From the NCBI GenBank assembly GCA_045106815.1, contig JBGCFG010000022.1:1-64000 (forward strand): 64,000 nucleotides of DNA. Direction: 5' to 3'. The translations under genes were made by a program, and so were the position numbers. Shown here piece by piece: positions 34,305 to 43,472 of this stretch (the first letter of the stretch is position 1; every line of letters begins with the position of its first letter). The stretch comes from JAUIAI01 sp045106815 (GTDB lineage Bacteria; Pseudomonadota; Gammaproteobacteria; Burkholderiales; Burkholderiaceae_E). A model generated the notes under the pieces. It did not search any database. It saw only the letters and a program-made list of their open reading frames with translations, and was not told the origin of the DNA.

Positions 34305-35414
34305 TGGCAAACCCTTCTGCTGGCAGCGGTTGTCGGCACCGGGTATTTTTTAGTTAGCAACACGCTGTACAACCTGGACCAACGCAATATCCGGGTGGGT
34401 TTTGATTTTCTGAGTTCGGAAGCCGGCTTTGATATTTCAGAATCCCGCATTTCATTTGACGCCACTTACAGCTACGGCCGGGCTTTTGTCGCCGGGCTTA
34501 CCAATACCTTATGGGTTGCGTTTTTCGGCATCTTGCTGGCGACGGTGCTCGGCACGCTGATTGGTATCGCGCGTCTGTCGAGCAATTGGTTGCTGGCCCG
34601 TCTGGCAGGGGTGTATGTCGAGACGATGCGCAACATTCCGCTACTGTTGCAACTGCTCGCCTGGTACACCCTCTTTACTGAAGTGCTGCCCGGTGTACGC
34701 CAGGCGATCTCATTTGGTGACGTGGCGTTCCTTAGCCAGCGCGGCCTTCGATTTGCATGGCCAGTCGGCGCACCGGGTTGGACCGCGGCGGGCATTGCCC
34801 TATTAGTTGGCGCCGTCCTCGCGTTTTTATTTAGCCAGTGGGCAAACCGAAGACAACTGGCGACCGGGCAGCGTGCTCCCGTTGGATGGGTCAATCTGGG
34901 CTTGCTTGTTGGCTTGCCGGTGTTGGCCTGGGCCGTGATGGGCGCACCAACCGAACTGGACGTACCCGCACTTAAAGGATTTAATTTTGCCGGTGGCCTG
35001 GTGATTACACCGGAGTTCACTGCGCTCTGGCTTGGCCTGTCGATTTACACAGCAGCGTTTATTGCTGAGGTCGTCAGAGCGGGCATTGAGGCAGTCGATC
35101 ATGGGCAGTCCGAAGCGGCCATGGCGCTGGGCTTGCCCCCTGGTAGACGGCTACGGCTGATCGTTCTGCCCCAAGCACTTCGGGTGATCATCCCGCCGTT
35201 GACCAGCCAATACCTAAATCTCACCAAGAATTCTTCGTTAGCGGTTGCCATCGGCTACCCGGATCTGGTGGCGGTCGCCAACACCTCCATGAATCAAACC
35301 GGCCAGGCGATTGAAGCCATCGCCATTTTGATGGCGGTATATCTCACGATCAGCCTGCTGATTGCGCTGTTCATGAATTGGTACAACGATCGGGTCAAGT
35401 TGGTGGAACGATGA
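34272..35414 (+). CDS. aapQ: Amino acid ABC importer permease AapQ
   Basis: A 380-residue inner-membrane permease of the His/Glu/Gln family. The sequence YGRAFVAGLTNTLWVAFFG starts the core, VETMRNIPLLLQL follows, and the EAA loop is EAAMALGLPPGRRLRLIVLPQAL. A long insertion between helices, as in AapQ, explains the length above the usual 220-250 residues. It overlaps AapM by ATGA at 35411. No strong ribosome site is visible. Confidence 0.92.
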   Translation: MFSNERVRGLFWQTLLLAAVVGTGYFLVSNTLYNLDQRNIRVGFDFLSSEAGFDISESRISFDATYSYGRAFVAGLTNTLWVAFFGILLATVLGTLIGIARLSSNWLLARLAGVYVETMRNIPLLLQLLAWYTLFTEVLPGVRQAISFGDVAFLSQRGLRFAWPVGAPGWTAAGIALLVGAVLAFLFSQWANRRQLATGQRAPVGWVNLGLLVGLPVLAWAVMGAPTELDVPALKGFNFAGGLVITPEFTALWLGLSIYTAAFIAEVVRAGIEAVDHGQSEAAMALGLPPGRRLRLIVLPQALRVIIPPLTSQYLNLTKNSSLAVAIGYPDLVAVANTSMNQTGQAIEAIAILMAVYLTISLLIALFMNWYNDRVKLVER

Positions 35415-36520
35415 ATCAGGGCGAAAACTTTCAACCTACCCCTGCAAGACCAGCCCCGAGAAGTGAGGTAGGCGTTGTTGGCTGGCTCAGACAAAATCTG
35501 TTCTCGTCGGTGGCTAATTCAATCGTCACCGTTTTAATCATTGGCATGCTCGCCTGGATTATCCCCGGCGCGATTGAATGGCTGTTCATTAATGCAGTCT
35601 GGGGACGCCAGACCATTGAAGCCTGTGATCAGGCGCGCGGGGTGGGCGCTTGCTGGGCCGTTGTGCCTGAGAAATTGCGCGTGATGTTGTTCGGCACGTA
35701 TCCGTACGATGAGCAGTGGCGCGGCGGCCTGGTTGTCATCATTCTCACTTTGTTGCTGATGCTGTCCGCCATTAAGTGGTTCTGGAATTGGAGCCTGGTG
35801 GTGATCTGGGTGGTTGCCACTGTTGCAACCCTGTGGCTTATGGGCGGCGGCTACGGCCTCACGCCAGTGCCTGTGGGCAGTTGGGGCGGCCTGCCTGTCA
35901 CATTGATCCTCGCGGTGTTTGGCATCGCAGCGGCCTTTCCACTCGGCGTGGCACTTGCACTGGGGCGGCGCTCTGACCTACCCCTTATTCGCGGCTTTAG
36001 CGTGGTGTTCATTGAAGTGGTCCGAGGTGTACCGCTCATCACGGTGCTCTTTATGGCGAGTGTAATGTTCTCGCTGTTTCTGCCTGAAGGCATGCGCATA
36101 GAAAACCTTTTGCGCGCGCAGATTGCCATTATCTTGTTCATGGCAGCCTACCTGGCCGAAGCCGTACGTGGCGGTTTGCAGGCCGTACCCAAAGGACAAT
36201 ATGAAGCGGCTCAAGCACTCGGCCTGCCTTATTGGAAAATGATGGGCCTCATTGTGTTGCCACAGGCGCTTAAGATTTCCATTCCGCCGATTGTCAACTC
36301 GTTTATTTCGCTGTTTAAGGACACGTCTTTGGTGCTGATCATTGGCATCTTTGACTTTGCCAACGCCGTCAAACGATCGGTTGAAACTGACTTTGCCTGG
36401 AAGAAGTACTACCTAGAAGCATTGTTGTTTTCAATTGTTATCTACTGGATCTACTGCTTTGCCATGTCACGCTACAGCCAGTGGCTGGAGCGGGATCTCA
36501 ACCACAGCCACCGGAGCTAA
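35411..36520 (+). CDS. aapM: Amino acid ABC importer permease AapM
   Basis: A 369-residue inner-membrane permease partner of AapQ. It starts at ATG 35411, overlapping the aapQ stop. The EAA loop is YEAAQALGLPYWKMMGLIVLPQ, given here in parts (EAAQALGLP, IVLPQALK), and FIEVVRGVPLITVLFM is typical. A segment with two cysteines (EACDQARGVGACWAV) lies in the periplasmic loop, as in other AapM proteins. Confidence 0.92.
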   Translation: MNQGENFQPTPARPAPRSEVGVVGWLRQNLFSSVANSIVTVLIIGMLAWIIPGAIEWLFINAVWGRQTIEACDQARGVGACWAVVPEKLRVMLFGTYPYDEQWRGGLVVIILTLLLMLSAIKWFWNWSLVVIWVVATVATLWLMGGGYGLTPVPVGSWGGLPVTLILAVFGIAAAFPLGVALALGRRSDLPLIRGFSVVFIEVVRGVPLITVLFMASVMFSLFLPEGMRIENLLRAQIAIILFMAAYLAEAVRGGLQAVPKGQYEAAQALGLPYWKMMGLIVLPQALKISIPPIVNSFISLFKDTSLVLIIGIFDFANAVKRSVETDFAWKKYYLEALLFSIVIYWIYCFAMSRYSQWLERDLNHSHRS

Positions 36521-36522
36521 GC

Positions 36523-37287
36523 ATGAGTTCGCCTGCGCCCAACCGGGCAACACCGCCTGCCGTGGAAATTACCGGGCTCAACAAGTGGTACGGCGAATTT
36601 CACGTTCTCAAAGACATCGATCTAACCATCAACCGGGGTGAACGTATCGTAGTGTGTGGCCCTTCCGGCTCGGGTAAGTCGACGCTCATCCGATGCATCA
36701 ATCGCCTGGAGGCGCACCAGGAAGGGCAGATCACAGTAAACGGCGTATTGCTCGATGAAAATCTCAAACATATCGACACGGTTCGTTCTGAAGTCGGCAT
36801 GGTGTTTCAACACTTCAACCTGTTTCCGCACTTGTCCGTGCTCGACAACTGCACCCTGTCACCCATCTGGGTTCGCAAAATGCCCAAGCGCGAGGCAGAC
36901 GCGGTCGCGATGAAATTTTTGGAGCGCGTGCGCATTGCGGATCAGGCGCAGAAGTACCCCGGACAACTTTCAGGGGGTCAACAACAGCGGGTCGCCATTG
37001 CCCGGGCACTCTGCATGAATCCCTCGATCATGCTGTTTGATGAACCCACTTCCGCACTCGACCCTGAAATGGTCAAGGAAGTGCTCGACACGATGGTTTC
37101 TCTTGCCGAAGAAGGCATGACAATGGCCTGCGTAACGCATGAAATGGGATTTGCCCGAGCGGTCGCTGACCGCGTGATTTTCATGGATGAGGGTGAAATC
37201 GTAGAGTCGAACAAGCCCGATGTGTTTTTCGACAATCCGCAAAACGAACGCACCCAGCAGTTTCTCAGCCAGATCCTCGACCGCTAG
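36523..37287 (+). CDS. aapP: Amino acid ABC importer ATP-binding protein AapP
   Basis: A 254-residue ATPase. The start is ATG 36523 after a CGGAG site, two bases past the aapM stop. Walker A GPSGSGKST is near 47, signature LSGGQQQR near 149, Walker B MLFDEPTSALDPE near 170 and the switch histidine in CVTHEMGFA. The high match to GlnQ/AapP types is plain from VVCGPSGSGKST and MVFQHFNLFPHL. It completes the amino acid importer. Confidence 0.94.
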   Translation: MSSPAPNRATPPAVEITGLNKWYGEFHVLKDIDLTINRGERIVVCGPSGSGKSTLIRCINRLEAHQEGQITVNGVLLDENLKHIDTVRSEVGMVFQHFNLFPHLSVLDNCTLSPIWVRKMPKREADAVAMKFLERVRIADQAQKYPGQLSGGQQQRVAIARALCMNPSIMLFDEPTSALDPEMVKEVLDTMVSLAEEGMTMACVTHEMGFARAVADRVIFMDEGEIVESNKPDVFFDNPQNERTQQFLSQILDR

Positions 37288-37301
37288 GCAAATCCAAAAG
37301 A

Positions 37302-38114
37302 CTAGTCGCGCGACCAGACCACGGGAAATAAGTCGCAATCGAGAGGACCACCGGGCGCAATACCCGGGTCATGCAACATCGGTTGAAGGTTTGGCCTGGG
37401 GTTGTAAGTCACATCGTCCCCCATCCATCTGATCAGGTAGGCGCGGCGCGTTTGAGTCGTGCTGGCATTACCGGGGGCCCCATGCACCGTGCGGCCATGG
37501 TGCACAGTACAGTCGCCAGGCTGCATCTCGAACTGCACGGTTTTGAGGTCGTCGCGCATGGATTCAATATCAGGTACCGATGGCAGGTCTTCTTTGTATA
37601 AGTCTTGATCCTTAAACGAAACAGCCTTGTAGCGATGCCCCCAGCGGTGCGAGCCGCAAACGTATTCCACCGCGCCGGTTTCTTTGGTCACCGGATCAAG
37701 CGCAATCCACATCGTGCAGATTTGCTTGCCCGCCACCGGCCAGTACGTCTCGTCGTGATGCCAAAGCGTTGGCGTGCTGGTGCCGGGCACCTTGACGAGA
37801 AACTGATCGAACAGCAGATTGATTTTGGTCGATTGCATGAGGGCGCCCGCCACGGCCGCTGACGGCGACTCATAGACAAACGAGCGAAGCGCATCAAAGT
37901 GCTTCCAGACGAAGGTATCGCCAAAGAACTGGCCCTGCCCGTCGCGGGTGGCGTCAACCGCCATTGAACTGGGCTGCGCCATATCCTGGTCAACCGCTTG
38001 CCTCAGGACATCGATTGCTGCCGGGTCAAACAACCCCCTGAGACAGACAATACCGTCGTCTTCGTATTGCTTGATTTCGGCCTCTGTCACCGCTCTGGTG
38101 GCCTGAACAGACAT
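37302..38114 (-). CDS. Phytanoyl-CoA dioxygenase (PhyH) family protein
   Basis: A 270-residue non-heme Fe(II)/2-oxoglutarate oxygenase. The start is 38114, after GGGAGAGG; a start at 38168 has no such site. The iron triad is visible as H119 and D121 (WHHDETYW) and H211 (TVHGAPGN), with a downstream arginine in TRRAYLIRW for 2-oxoglutarate. The substrate is unknown; family members hydroxylate many small molecules. It is divergent from the gbsR-cydAB unit and may share its control region. Confidence 0.85.
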   Translation of the reverse strand: MSVQATRAVTEAEIKQYEDDGIVCLRGLFDPAAIDVLRQAVDQDMAQPSSMAVDATRDGQGQFFGDTFVWKHFDALRSFVYESPSAAVAGALMQSTKINLLFDQFLVKVPGTSTPTLWHHDETYWPVAGKQICTMWIALDPVTKETGAVEYVCGSHRWGHRYKAVSFKDQDLYKEDLPSVPDIESMRDDLKTVQFEMQPGDCTVHHGRTVHGAPGNASTTQTRRAYLIRWMGDDVTYNPRPNLQPMLHDPGIAPGGPLDCDLFPVVWSRD

Positions 38115-38204
38115 AAATCCTCTCCCAATATTGCTTCCCCTAATTGGCTCAGGGGTTCGCTGGACCACTGTCTCACAATCGATTAATTTCTCGATATTCT
38201 CTAT

Positions 38205-38222
38205 TTTCAGTAATTACTGAAA
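38205..38222. promoter_or_regulatory. 18-bp perfect palindrome, likely operator of the GbsR/MarR regulator
   Basis: TTTCAGTAATTACTGAAA is a perfect palindrome in the 162-base gap between phyH and the regulator gene. It is centred about 63 bases from the regulator ATG and about 100 from the PhyH ATG. MarR-like dimers bind such sites, so autoregulation and shared control of both sides are likely. Confidence 0.6.
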
Positions 38223-38223
38223 T

Positions 38224-38241
38224 AACCGGAACAACCGGAAT
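38224..38241 (+). repeat. Tandem 9-bp repeat beside the palindrome
   Basis: AACCGGAAC (38224-38232) is followed directly by AACCGGAAT (38233-38241). The pair abuts the 18-bp palindrome and may be a second regulator site. Nothing further can be said. Confidence 0.4.
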
Positions 38242-38276
38242 CACTGGCCGCTACAACTTCATTTCTGGATCTCATC

Positions 38277-38849
38277 ATGAATCTGCCCGTTCGAGAACAA
38301 ACCTTCGTCACCCACTTCGGCGAAATGGGCGCCCGCTGGGGTGTGAACCGGACGGTAGGGCAAATTTACGCTGTTTTGTTCCTGTCCGAGCGCCCTCTTT
38401 GTGCTGACGACCTCGTGGAAGCACTCGGTTTTTCGCGGTCCAACATTTCAATGGGTTTGAAAGAACTCCAATCCTGGAAGCTGGTGAAGCATCAGCACCT
38501 GCCCGATGATCGGCGTGATTTTTTCTCTACACCAGAAGATCTCTGGGAGATCGTTCGCACCCTGGTTGACCAGCGCAAAACGCGTGAGATCGACCCGACC
38601 TTGTCGGTGTTGCGCCAACTCCAACTTGAGTCCGGCGAGCAGGCACCTAAAGACTATGTTGATAACCGTATTGAACAAACTGCTCAGATGATTGAATTGC
38701 TTACCGGCTGGTATGACGATATGCGAAGCGTAGACAGTCAGCGCCTTGAGCAGTTGTTACGGCTGGGTGCAACCGCACAAAAGGTGCTCGACATGACTGA
38801 CCGTCTCAAAATAGTGAAAAGCCGCGGCAACCAGGAGGCAGGTGACTAA
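38277..38849 (+). CDS. GbsR/MarR family transcriptional regulator
   Basis: A 190-residue regulator with a winged helix: DDLVEALGFSRSNISMGLKELQSW contains the recognition helix (given here as SRSNISMGLKEL), followed by a DDRRDFF wing. The start THFGEMGARWGVNRTVGQIYA is a signature of the GbsR-type group. The stop overlaps the cydA start (TAATG at 38847-38851), so it is translated with the oxidase and probably controls it, perhaps in response to redox state or oxygen (inference). Confidence 0.88.
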   Translation: MNLPVREQTFVTHFGEMGARWGVNRTVGQIYAVLFLSERPLCADDLVEALGFSRSNISMGLKELQSWKLVKHQHLPDDRRDFFSTPEDLWEIVRTLVDQRKTREIDPTLSVLRQLQLESGEQAPKDYVDNRIEQTAQMIELLTGWYDDMRSVDSQRLEQLLRLGATAQKVLDMTDRLKIVKSRGNQEAGD

Positions 38850-40234
38850 TGGAAGCTCTGTTGCTCGCGCGCATTCAGTTTGCCGCCAATATTTCGTTTC
38901 ATATTCTGTTCCCGACCATCACGATTGCCCTGGGGTGGTTGCTCGTTTACTTTCGTTTGCGCGCGAATGCGACAGGCGATGCGGGCTGGATGGAGGCTTA
39001 TCGTTTCTGGGTCAAGGTCTTCGCCCTGACCTTCGGTTTGGGCGTGGTCTCCGGCATCACGATGAGTTTCCAGTTCGGTACCAATTGGCCTGGCTTTATG
39101 GAGAAAGTGGGCAACATTGCCGGTCCTCTGCTTGCTTATGAAGTCTTGACCGCGTTCTTTCTGGAAGCGGCGTTCCTGGGGGTCATGCTCTTTGGGGCAA
39201 ATCGAGTTTCCCAGCGTGTGCACACAGGCGCAACGATTGTGGTTGCGCTTGGCACATTGCTGTCGGCATTTTGGATTCTCGTGCTCAATTCGTGGATGCA
39301 CACACCTGTCGGGTTCGAAATGCGCGACGGAATCGCCTATGCCACCAATTGGTTTGAAATCATTTTCAACCCGTCCATGCCTTACCGACTCACCCACATG
39401 CTGATCGCCTCCGGCCTAACGGCAGCATTCGTGATGGCTGGCTTCAGTGCCTTACGCTGGCTTTGGGGCGATCGCAGTGATGGCGTCATGAAAGCCATGC
39501 GCACCGGCGTCTTCGTCGCTGCTGGTTTAATACCCGTTCAAATTTTGGTGGGTGATCTGCACGGTCTGAACACGCTTGAGCATCAGCCCGCCAAAGTTGC
39601 GGCGATGGAAGGCAACTGGGAAACCCAGACTCGCGTACCACTGATACTGCTTGGTCACCCAAATGAAGAAACCCGATCCAATGATTGGGAGATCGCGATC
39701 CCTGGGTTGGCCAGCCTGATTTTGAAGCACGACCTGGACGGCGAAGTGCCTGGCCTGAACGACTTTGTCGCCGAAGACGGCACCAAACTGCATCCACCCG
39801 TGGCGGCTGTTTTTTGGAGCTTCAGGGTAATGGTTGGCGTTGGCATGCTGATGCTGCTCACCAGCTGGTGGATGGCATGGCGCTTGAAACGTCAGGGTCA
39901 GCCTGGTCGACTCGGCGCCTACCTGCTCGTCGGCATGACCTTCTCAGGCTGGGTGGCAACGCTGGCAGGTTGGTATGTCACAGAGATCGGGCGTCAGCCC
40001 TGGTTAGTCACCGGCGTACTCGATACCTCGTCTGCAGCAGCCGAACATGCAGCGCCCGTGATTGCCGTGTCTCTGACAGCCTACCTGGCCTTGTATGTCG
40101 CGCTGTTGGCAGCTTATATCGGCACGCTCGTTTACCTCGCCAAACGCGCGGGCCGGGAGGTCGCGCCCACTGAGCCCATGGCACCCAGCCAGGCAGGCAA
40201 GATACGCACGCCGTTCTCACCTCAGGAGGCCTGA
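38849..40234 (+). CDS. cydA: Cytochrome bd quinol oxidase subunit I
   Basis: A 461-residue integral membrane subunit carrying the three hemes and the quinol site. It has the N-terminal LLARIQFAANISFHILFPT with the heme histidine, GVVSGITMSFQFG and the signature GWYVTEIGRQPW near residue 375. The short periplasmic Q-loop places it with the cyanide-insensitive (CIO) type rather than the long Escherichia coli type. It starts within the stop of the regulator gene. It reduces oxygen to water with high affinity. Confidence 0.94.
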   Translation: MEALLLARIQFAANISFHILFPTITIALGWLLVYFRLRANATGDAGWMEAYRFWVKVFALTFGLGVVSGITMSFQFGTNWPGFMEKVGNIAGPLLAYEVLTAFFLEAAFLGVMLFGANRVSQRVHTGATIVVALGTLLSAFWILVLNSWMHTPVGFEMRDGIAYATNWFEIIFNPSMPYRLTHMLIASGLTAAFVMAGFSALRWLWGDRSDGVMKAMRTGVFVAAGLIPVQILVGDLHGLNTLEHQPAKVAAMEGNWETQTRVPLILLGHPNEETRSNDWEIAIPGLASLILKHDLDGEVPGLNDFVAEDGTKLHPPVAAVFWSFRVMVGVGMLMLLTSWWMAWRLKRQGQPGRLGAYLLVGMTFSGWVATLAGWYVTEIGRQPWLVTGVLDTSSAAAEHAAPVIAVSLTAYLALYVALLAAYIGTLVYLAKRAGREVAPTEPMAPSQAGKIRTPFSPQEA

Positions 40235-40236
40235 GC

Positions 40237-41235
40237 ATGCCACTCTATGATTGGCTACCAATCGCATTCATGGCGCTCATGGGTCTGTCAGCGCTGATCT
40301 ATGTTGTGCTGGATGGCTTTGACCTTGGCGTCGGCCTGCTATCACCGGCTGCCGGCCGGGAAGATCGCAGTCTCATGATTGCCTCAATCGGGCCGTTCTG
40401 GGACGCTAACGAAACCTGGCTAGTGCTTGCAGTTGGCCTGTTGCTGGTTGCGTTTCCTGTTGCGCACGGCGTGATTTTGACGAGCCTCTACCTGCCGGCA
40501 ACCATCATGCTCATTGCGCTCATTCTGCGCGGCGTCGCATTCGAATTTCGAGCCAAGGGACCGGCGCGTCATCAAGCCGCATGGGACCGCGTGTTCTTTG
40601 CTGGTTCACTGCTCGCGGCCCTGTCGCAAGGTTATATGCTTGGCTTGTATGTACTGGGTCTGCAAACCGGCTTGGCGGCGATTCTATTTGCGTGTCTCGT
40701 CGCGCTTTGCATGGCCGCTGCTTACGGCATGATCGGCGCCACCTGGCTGATTGCCAAGACCACGGGCGCCCTGCAACTTCAGGCCATTGGATGGAGTCGC
40801 AAGCTTTTAGTAGGCACAGCACTTGGCATGCTGGCAATTTCGATTGCCACGCCGCTCGTCAATGAGCGGGTCTTTGAGGCCTGGTTCACCCTGCCCTACA
40901 TGCTTTTGCTGGCGCCCATTCCCGTCATGACCGTTGGCGTGTTTGCTGGCTTGTACTGGCTTCTGGATCACCTGCATGACACCAACGACAAATTCCGGTG
41001 GTTGCCGTTTATTGCGAGTACGACCTTATTTGTCTTAGCGTTTGTTGGCCTGGCCTACAGCTTTTTCCCGTACGTTGTCCCTGATCAAATCACGATTTGG
41101 GAAGCTGCCGCCGCGCGCGACTCGCTTATGATCATTTTGGTTGGCACAATCGTGACGCTCCCGGTCATCATCGGCTACACAATTTTTGCGTATCGCGTCT
41201 TTGGTGGCAAAGCACAGGTACTTACGTACGGCTAG
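40237..41235 (+). CDS. cydB: Cytochrome bd quinol oxidase subunit II
   Basis: A 332-residue membrane subunit with about eight helices. The start FMALMGLSALIYVVLDGFDLGVG and GPFWDANETWLVLAVG are classic CydB marks. It lies two bases after cydA. No CydX-like small gene follows: the 3' end overlaps the convergent tspO gene by 14 bases. It pairs with CydA to form the oxidase. Confidence 0.94.
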   Translation: MPLYDWLPIAFMALMGLSALIYVVLDGFDLGVGLLSPAAGREDRSLMIASIGPFWDANETWLVLAVGLLLVAFPVAHGVILTSLYLPATIMLIALILRGVAFEFRAKGPARHQAAWDRVFFAGSLLAALSQGYMLGLYVLGLQTGLAAILFACLVALCMAAAYGMIGATWLIAKTTGALQLQAIGWSRKLLVGTALGMLAISIATPLVNERVFEAWFTLPYMLLLAPIPVMTVGVFAGLYWLLDHLHDTNDKFRWLPFIASTTLFVLAFVGLAYSFFPYVVPDQITIWEAAAARDSLMIILVGTIVTLPVIIGYTIFAYRVFGGKAQVLTYG

Positions 41236-41695
41236 GTTCCCGATTGAGGGTAATGATGGCGCGGTTAAGTGCGCCGGCCGCGGTTACCCAGATCAGGTAA
41301 GGCAGGAGCAACAACGAGGCGGTTATGCTTGCCTGACCGACGGCCAGCATGAGCGCCACGATTGAGAACCAAAAGACCACCAGTTCGATAAAAGCGAGAT
41401 CAGGCCGGCGCCACTTGAAGAACAAAACATTCCAGAACACATTGAGCACGCCGTTCGCGACCGCCGCAACCAGAATGAGCCGTTGCTGACTCTCATCGGC
41501 CTGTGACCACGCAAGCGCAATCGCAATCGACGCGAGCACGAATATCGTTGTCCAGATGGGTCCAAACCACTTGTCCGCGGGTTTCCAATCTGGTTTCTTG
41601 AGGCTGTCATACCAGTCGCCAATATCGGTCAGCACAATGCCGATGCCAGCCACAATGACAAACCCAATAAACGTCACGACTAACGGCCAGAGCAT
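41222..41695 (-). CDS. tspO: TspO/MBR family protein
   Basis: A 157-residue five-helix membrane protein. The family pattern is clear: WYDSLKKPDWKP, GPIWTTIFVLASIA, NGVLNVFWNVLFF and LLPYLIWVTAAGALN. Bacterial members bind porphyrins and take part in oxygen or stress responses. It is convergent with cydB (14-base overlap of the ends) and its start overlaps the end of the alpha/beta hydrolase gene by 16 bases, so it is co-transcribed with it. Confidence 0.9.
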   Translation of the reverse strand: MLWPLVVTFIGFVIVAGIGIVLTDIGDWYDSLKKPDWKPADKWFGPIWTTIFVLASIAIALAWSQADESQQRLILVAAVANGVLNVFWNVLFFKWRRPDLAFIELVVFWFSIVALMLAVGQASITASLLLLPYLIWVTAAGALNRAIITLNREPSRT

Positions 41696-42621
41696 TGTGA
41701 TACCTCGCGCTTGAAAAATTGTTCGATCTCTTCAATACAGGCCAGAGGCTCTTCTATCTGCAAAAAATGAGTCGTCTGGGGAACCGAGCGGTACTCAATA
41801 GGCCCTTCCTGAGACAGAGCCTCGCTTAGCAAAGCCGGTTGCATCTGATTTTCAAGTTGCGGATCGCCGCCAAGCAGTAGCACCGGCAAATTCAATTCGC
41901 TTGTAAGTGTTTGCCACGCAATTGGCTCGCTGTTAGAAGCATAAATTTTGGCCTCGTACTCGCGCGGGCATGAGAGGTGCCAGCGTTGGGTGTTCTCATG
42001 AAGCCTCAAAGTTGCTTTGGCCATGTCTTGCGCGGCCCGTGTGACCCAGCGCTTAAACGCGCGCCCGTTGGTGTAACTTGTTGCGAGTTCGTCTGGCGAT
42101 GCATAGTCGGTTGGTCTGCGGCTGGCCCGTTCCGTCAGCGCATTCATCTCTGCCAACTCACCTTGCTCAAGGCGATGCCCCGATGGTGGATAAACGGGCG
42201 GATCAACCAAAACCAACGCATCACAGTAAGGGCCTGCTGTCGCCAGCCGGGTAGTAGCAGCAATCGCAGACATTGAGTGGAAGATGCCCGCGCAGGGACT
42301 GGCACCGAATACTTCCGTGATGCACTCAAAAACCTCGCCAATATCAAGCGCCAGTCGGTCAAACCGATGCTGCGCCAAATCGTGAAGCGAGTTACGACCA
42401 TGATTGCGCATGTCGAACACAATCACTTCATGGGTCTGGCACAAAGGCAGCCAAAACGCCGCATACCCGTCGATAGCCAGGCCGTTCCCGTGTGAAAGAA
42501 CGAGTCGCGGTGCACCCACACAACCGTGTTGGCGAATCACCAGTTCAGCACCATCGGACAGCGTTAGCGACTGTTCAGCTACAGGACTTGGCAAATCAGG
42601 TTGTCCTTGCGTCGCCATCAA
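41680..42621 (-). CDS. Alpha/beta hydrolase
   Basis: A 313-residue serine hydrolase with the fold's main signs: LVLSHGNGLAIDGYAAFW (oxyanion region), nucleophile Ser in GIFHSMSAIAA, an acid in LLLGGDPQLENQ and His in QTTHFLQIEEP. The nucleophile elbow reads FHSMSA, not the common GHSMGG. No signal peptide. It overlaps tspO and is 6 bases from the FMN reductase gene, so the three may form one unit. Substrate unknown. Confidence 0.8.
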   Translation of the reverse strand: MMATQGQPDLPSPVAEQSLTLSDGAELVIRQHGCVGAPRLVLSHGNGLAIDGYAAFWLPLCQTHEVIVFDMRNHGRNSLHDLAQHRFDRLALDIGEVFECITEVFGASPCAGIFHSMSAIAATTRLATAGPYCDALVLVDPPVYPPSGHRLEQGELAEMNALTERASRRPTDYASPDELATSYTNGRAFKRWVTRAAQDMAKATLRLHENTQRWHLSCPREYEAKIYASNSEPIAWQTLTSELNLPVLLLGGDPQLENQMQPALLSEALSQEGPIEYRSVPQTTHFLQIEEPLACIEEIEQFFKREVSQCSGR

Positions 42622-42627
42622 AAAACA

Positions 42628-43200
42628 CTAGGCGCTGGCGCGAACCAGGTGGGCAAACCTGACGACCTGCTCAGCCACCAAGCGGCAAGCCTCAACTGAC
42701 TCTGGATCAGCCTCCTGGCCTGGCCCGCCAAAGACGCCCCCTCTGGCCATGATCGTAGCGCCATAAGGCGTAGGCCACCCGCGTAGCGCATGCACAATTG
42801 AACGCAATGAGGTGAGCGTCGTGCCCATCGCCTGCGCGCCGTAAGCGCAGACGATACAGCCGACGGCGCGATTGTCGAGATAGACACGCTCATCGTTAAC
42901 AAGATCTTCAACATAGTCGAGCGCGTTCTTGATCAAACCCGAAACGCCACCGTGATAAGACGGTGTTGAGATGATGATGCCATCAGCCCGGCGAATGGCA
43001 TCGACCAGTGCTTGCGCAGCCTCGCTGCGCCCAGCGCGCGCCGGATCGTAAACATCACTGGGAAGATCAGGCCCGTGAAACGCAAGCGTTTCGCATCCCA
43101 TTGAAGCTGCACGAGTCAATGCCGCGGTGAGCGCCAGTTCTGACGTTGAGCCATCTCGGGTGGTGCCACCAATCCCGACGATTAACGGAGGTGTGTTCAA
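42628..43200 (-). CDS. NAD(P)H-dependent FMN reductase
   Basis: A 190-residue flavodoxin-fold reductase. The FMN phosphate loop GGTTRDGSTSELAL lies near residues 11-24; STPSYHGGVSGLIKNALDY and the RAVGCIVCAYGAQAMG region are typical of SsuE/ChrR-type enzymes. It supplies reduced FMN to flavin-dependent monooxygenases. It is divergent from a luciferase-like oxidoreductase, which suggests that the two form a two-component system (inference). Confidence 0.85.
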   Translation of the reverse strand: MNTPPLIVGIGGTTRDGSTSELALTAALTRAASMGCETLAFHGPDLPSDVYDPARAGRSEAAQALVDAIRRADGIIISTPSYHGGVSGLIKNALDYVEDLVNDERVYLDNRAVGCIVCAYGAQAMGTTLTSLRSIVHALRGWPTPYGATIMARGGVFGGPGQEADPESVEACRLVAEQVVRFAHLVRASA

Positions 43201-43472
43201 AAGTTCAGTGCTGCCGATGGGGTTGATCGTATTGTTGGTCGAGCCTGTTTTGAGGCCTGCGCAGAATTATTAAGGTCACTAGTCAGGCGAAAGCCTGGCG
43301 AGTCGCGTTTCGGACAATCATTGGACAAACGAAAATTGTCACGCTACAAAATGCGTGATTGAAAGGAGTCGTAAGGGGCAGACTCAATTCACCCGAATTG
43401 CGCTGCCCGAGTGTACACTGGCTCGGCACCGCAACGATCGGCGCCCAAGACAACCAACCGGAGACAATCGCC
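43201..43472. promoter_or_regulatory. Divergent region between FMN reductase and luciferase-like genes
   Basis: The 272-base gap contains a 10-bp perfect palindrome, AGTGTACACT, at 43410-43419, and a small CAGGCGAAAGCCTG hairpin near 43284. The ribosome site CCGGAGAC precedes ATG 43473. Promoters cannot be placed with confidence. Confidence 0.4.

Noticed and set aside
43410..43419. AGTGTACACT palindrome upstream of the luciferase-like gene
   Set aside because: Ten bases of palindrome are expected by chance in a window of this size, so it is only noted within the intergenic region.
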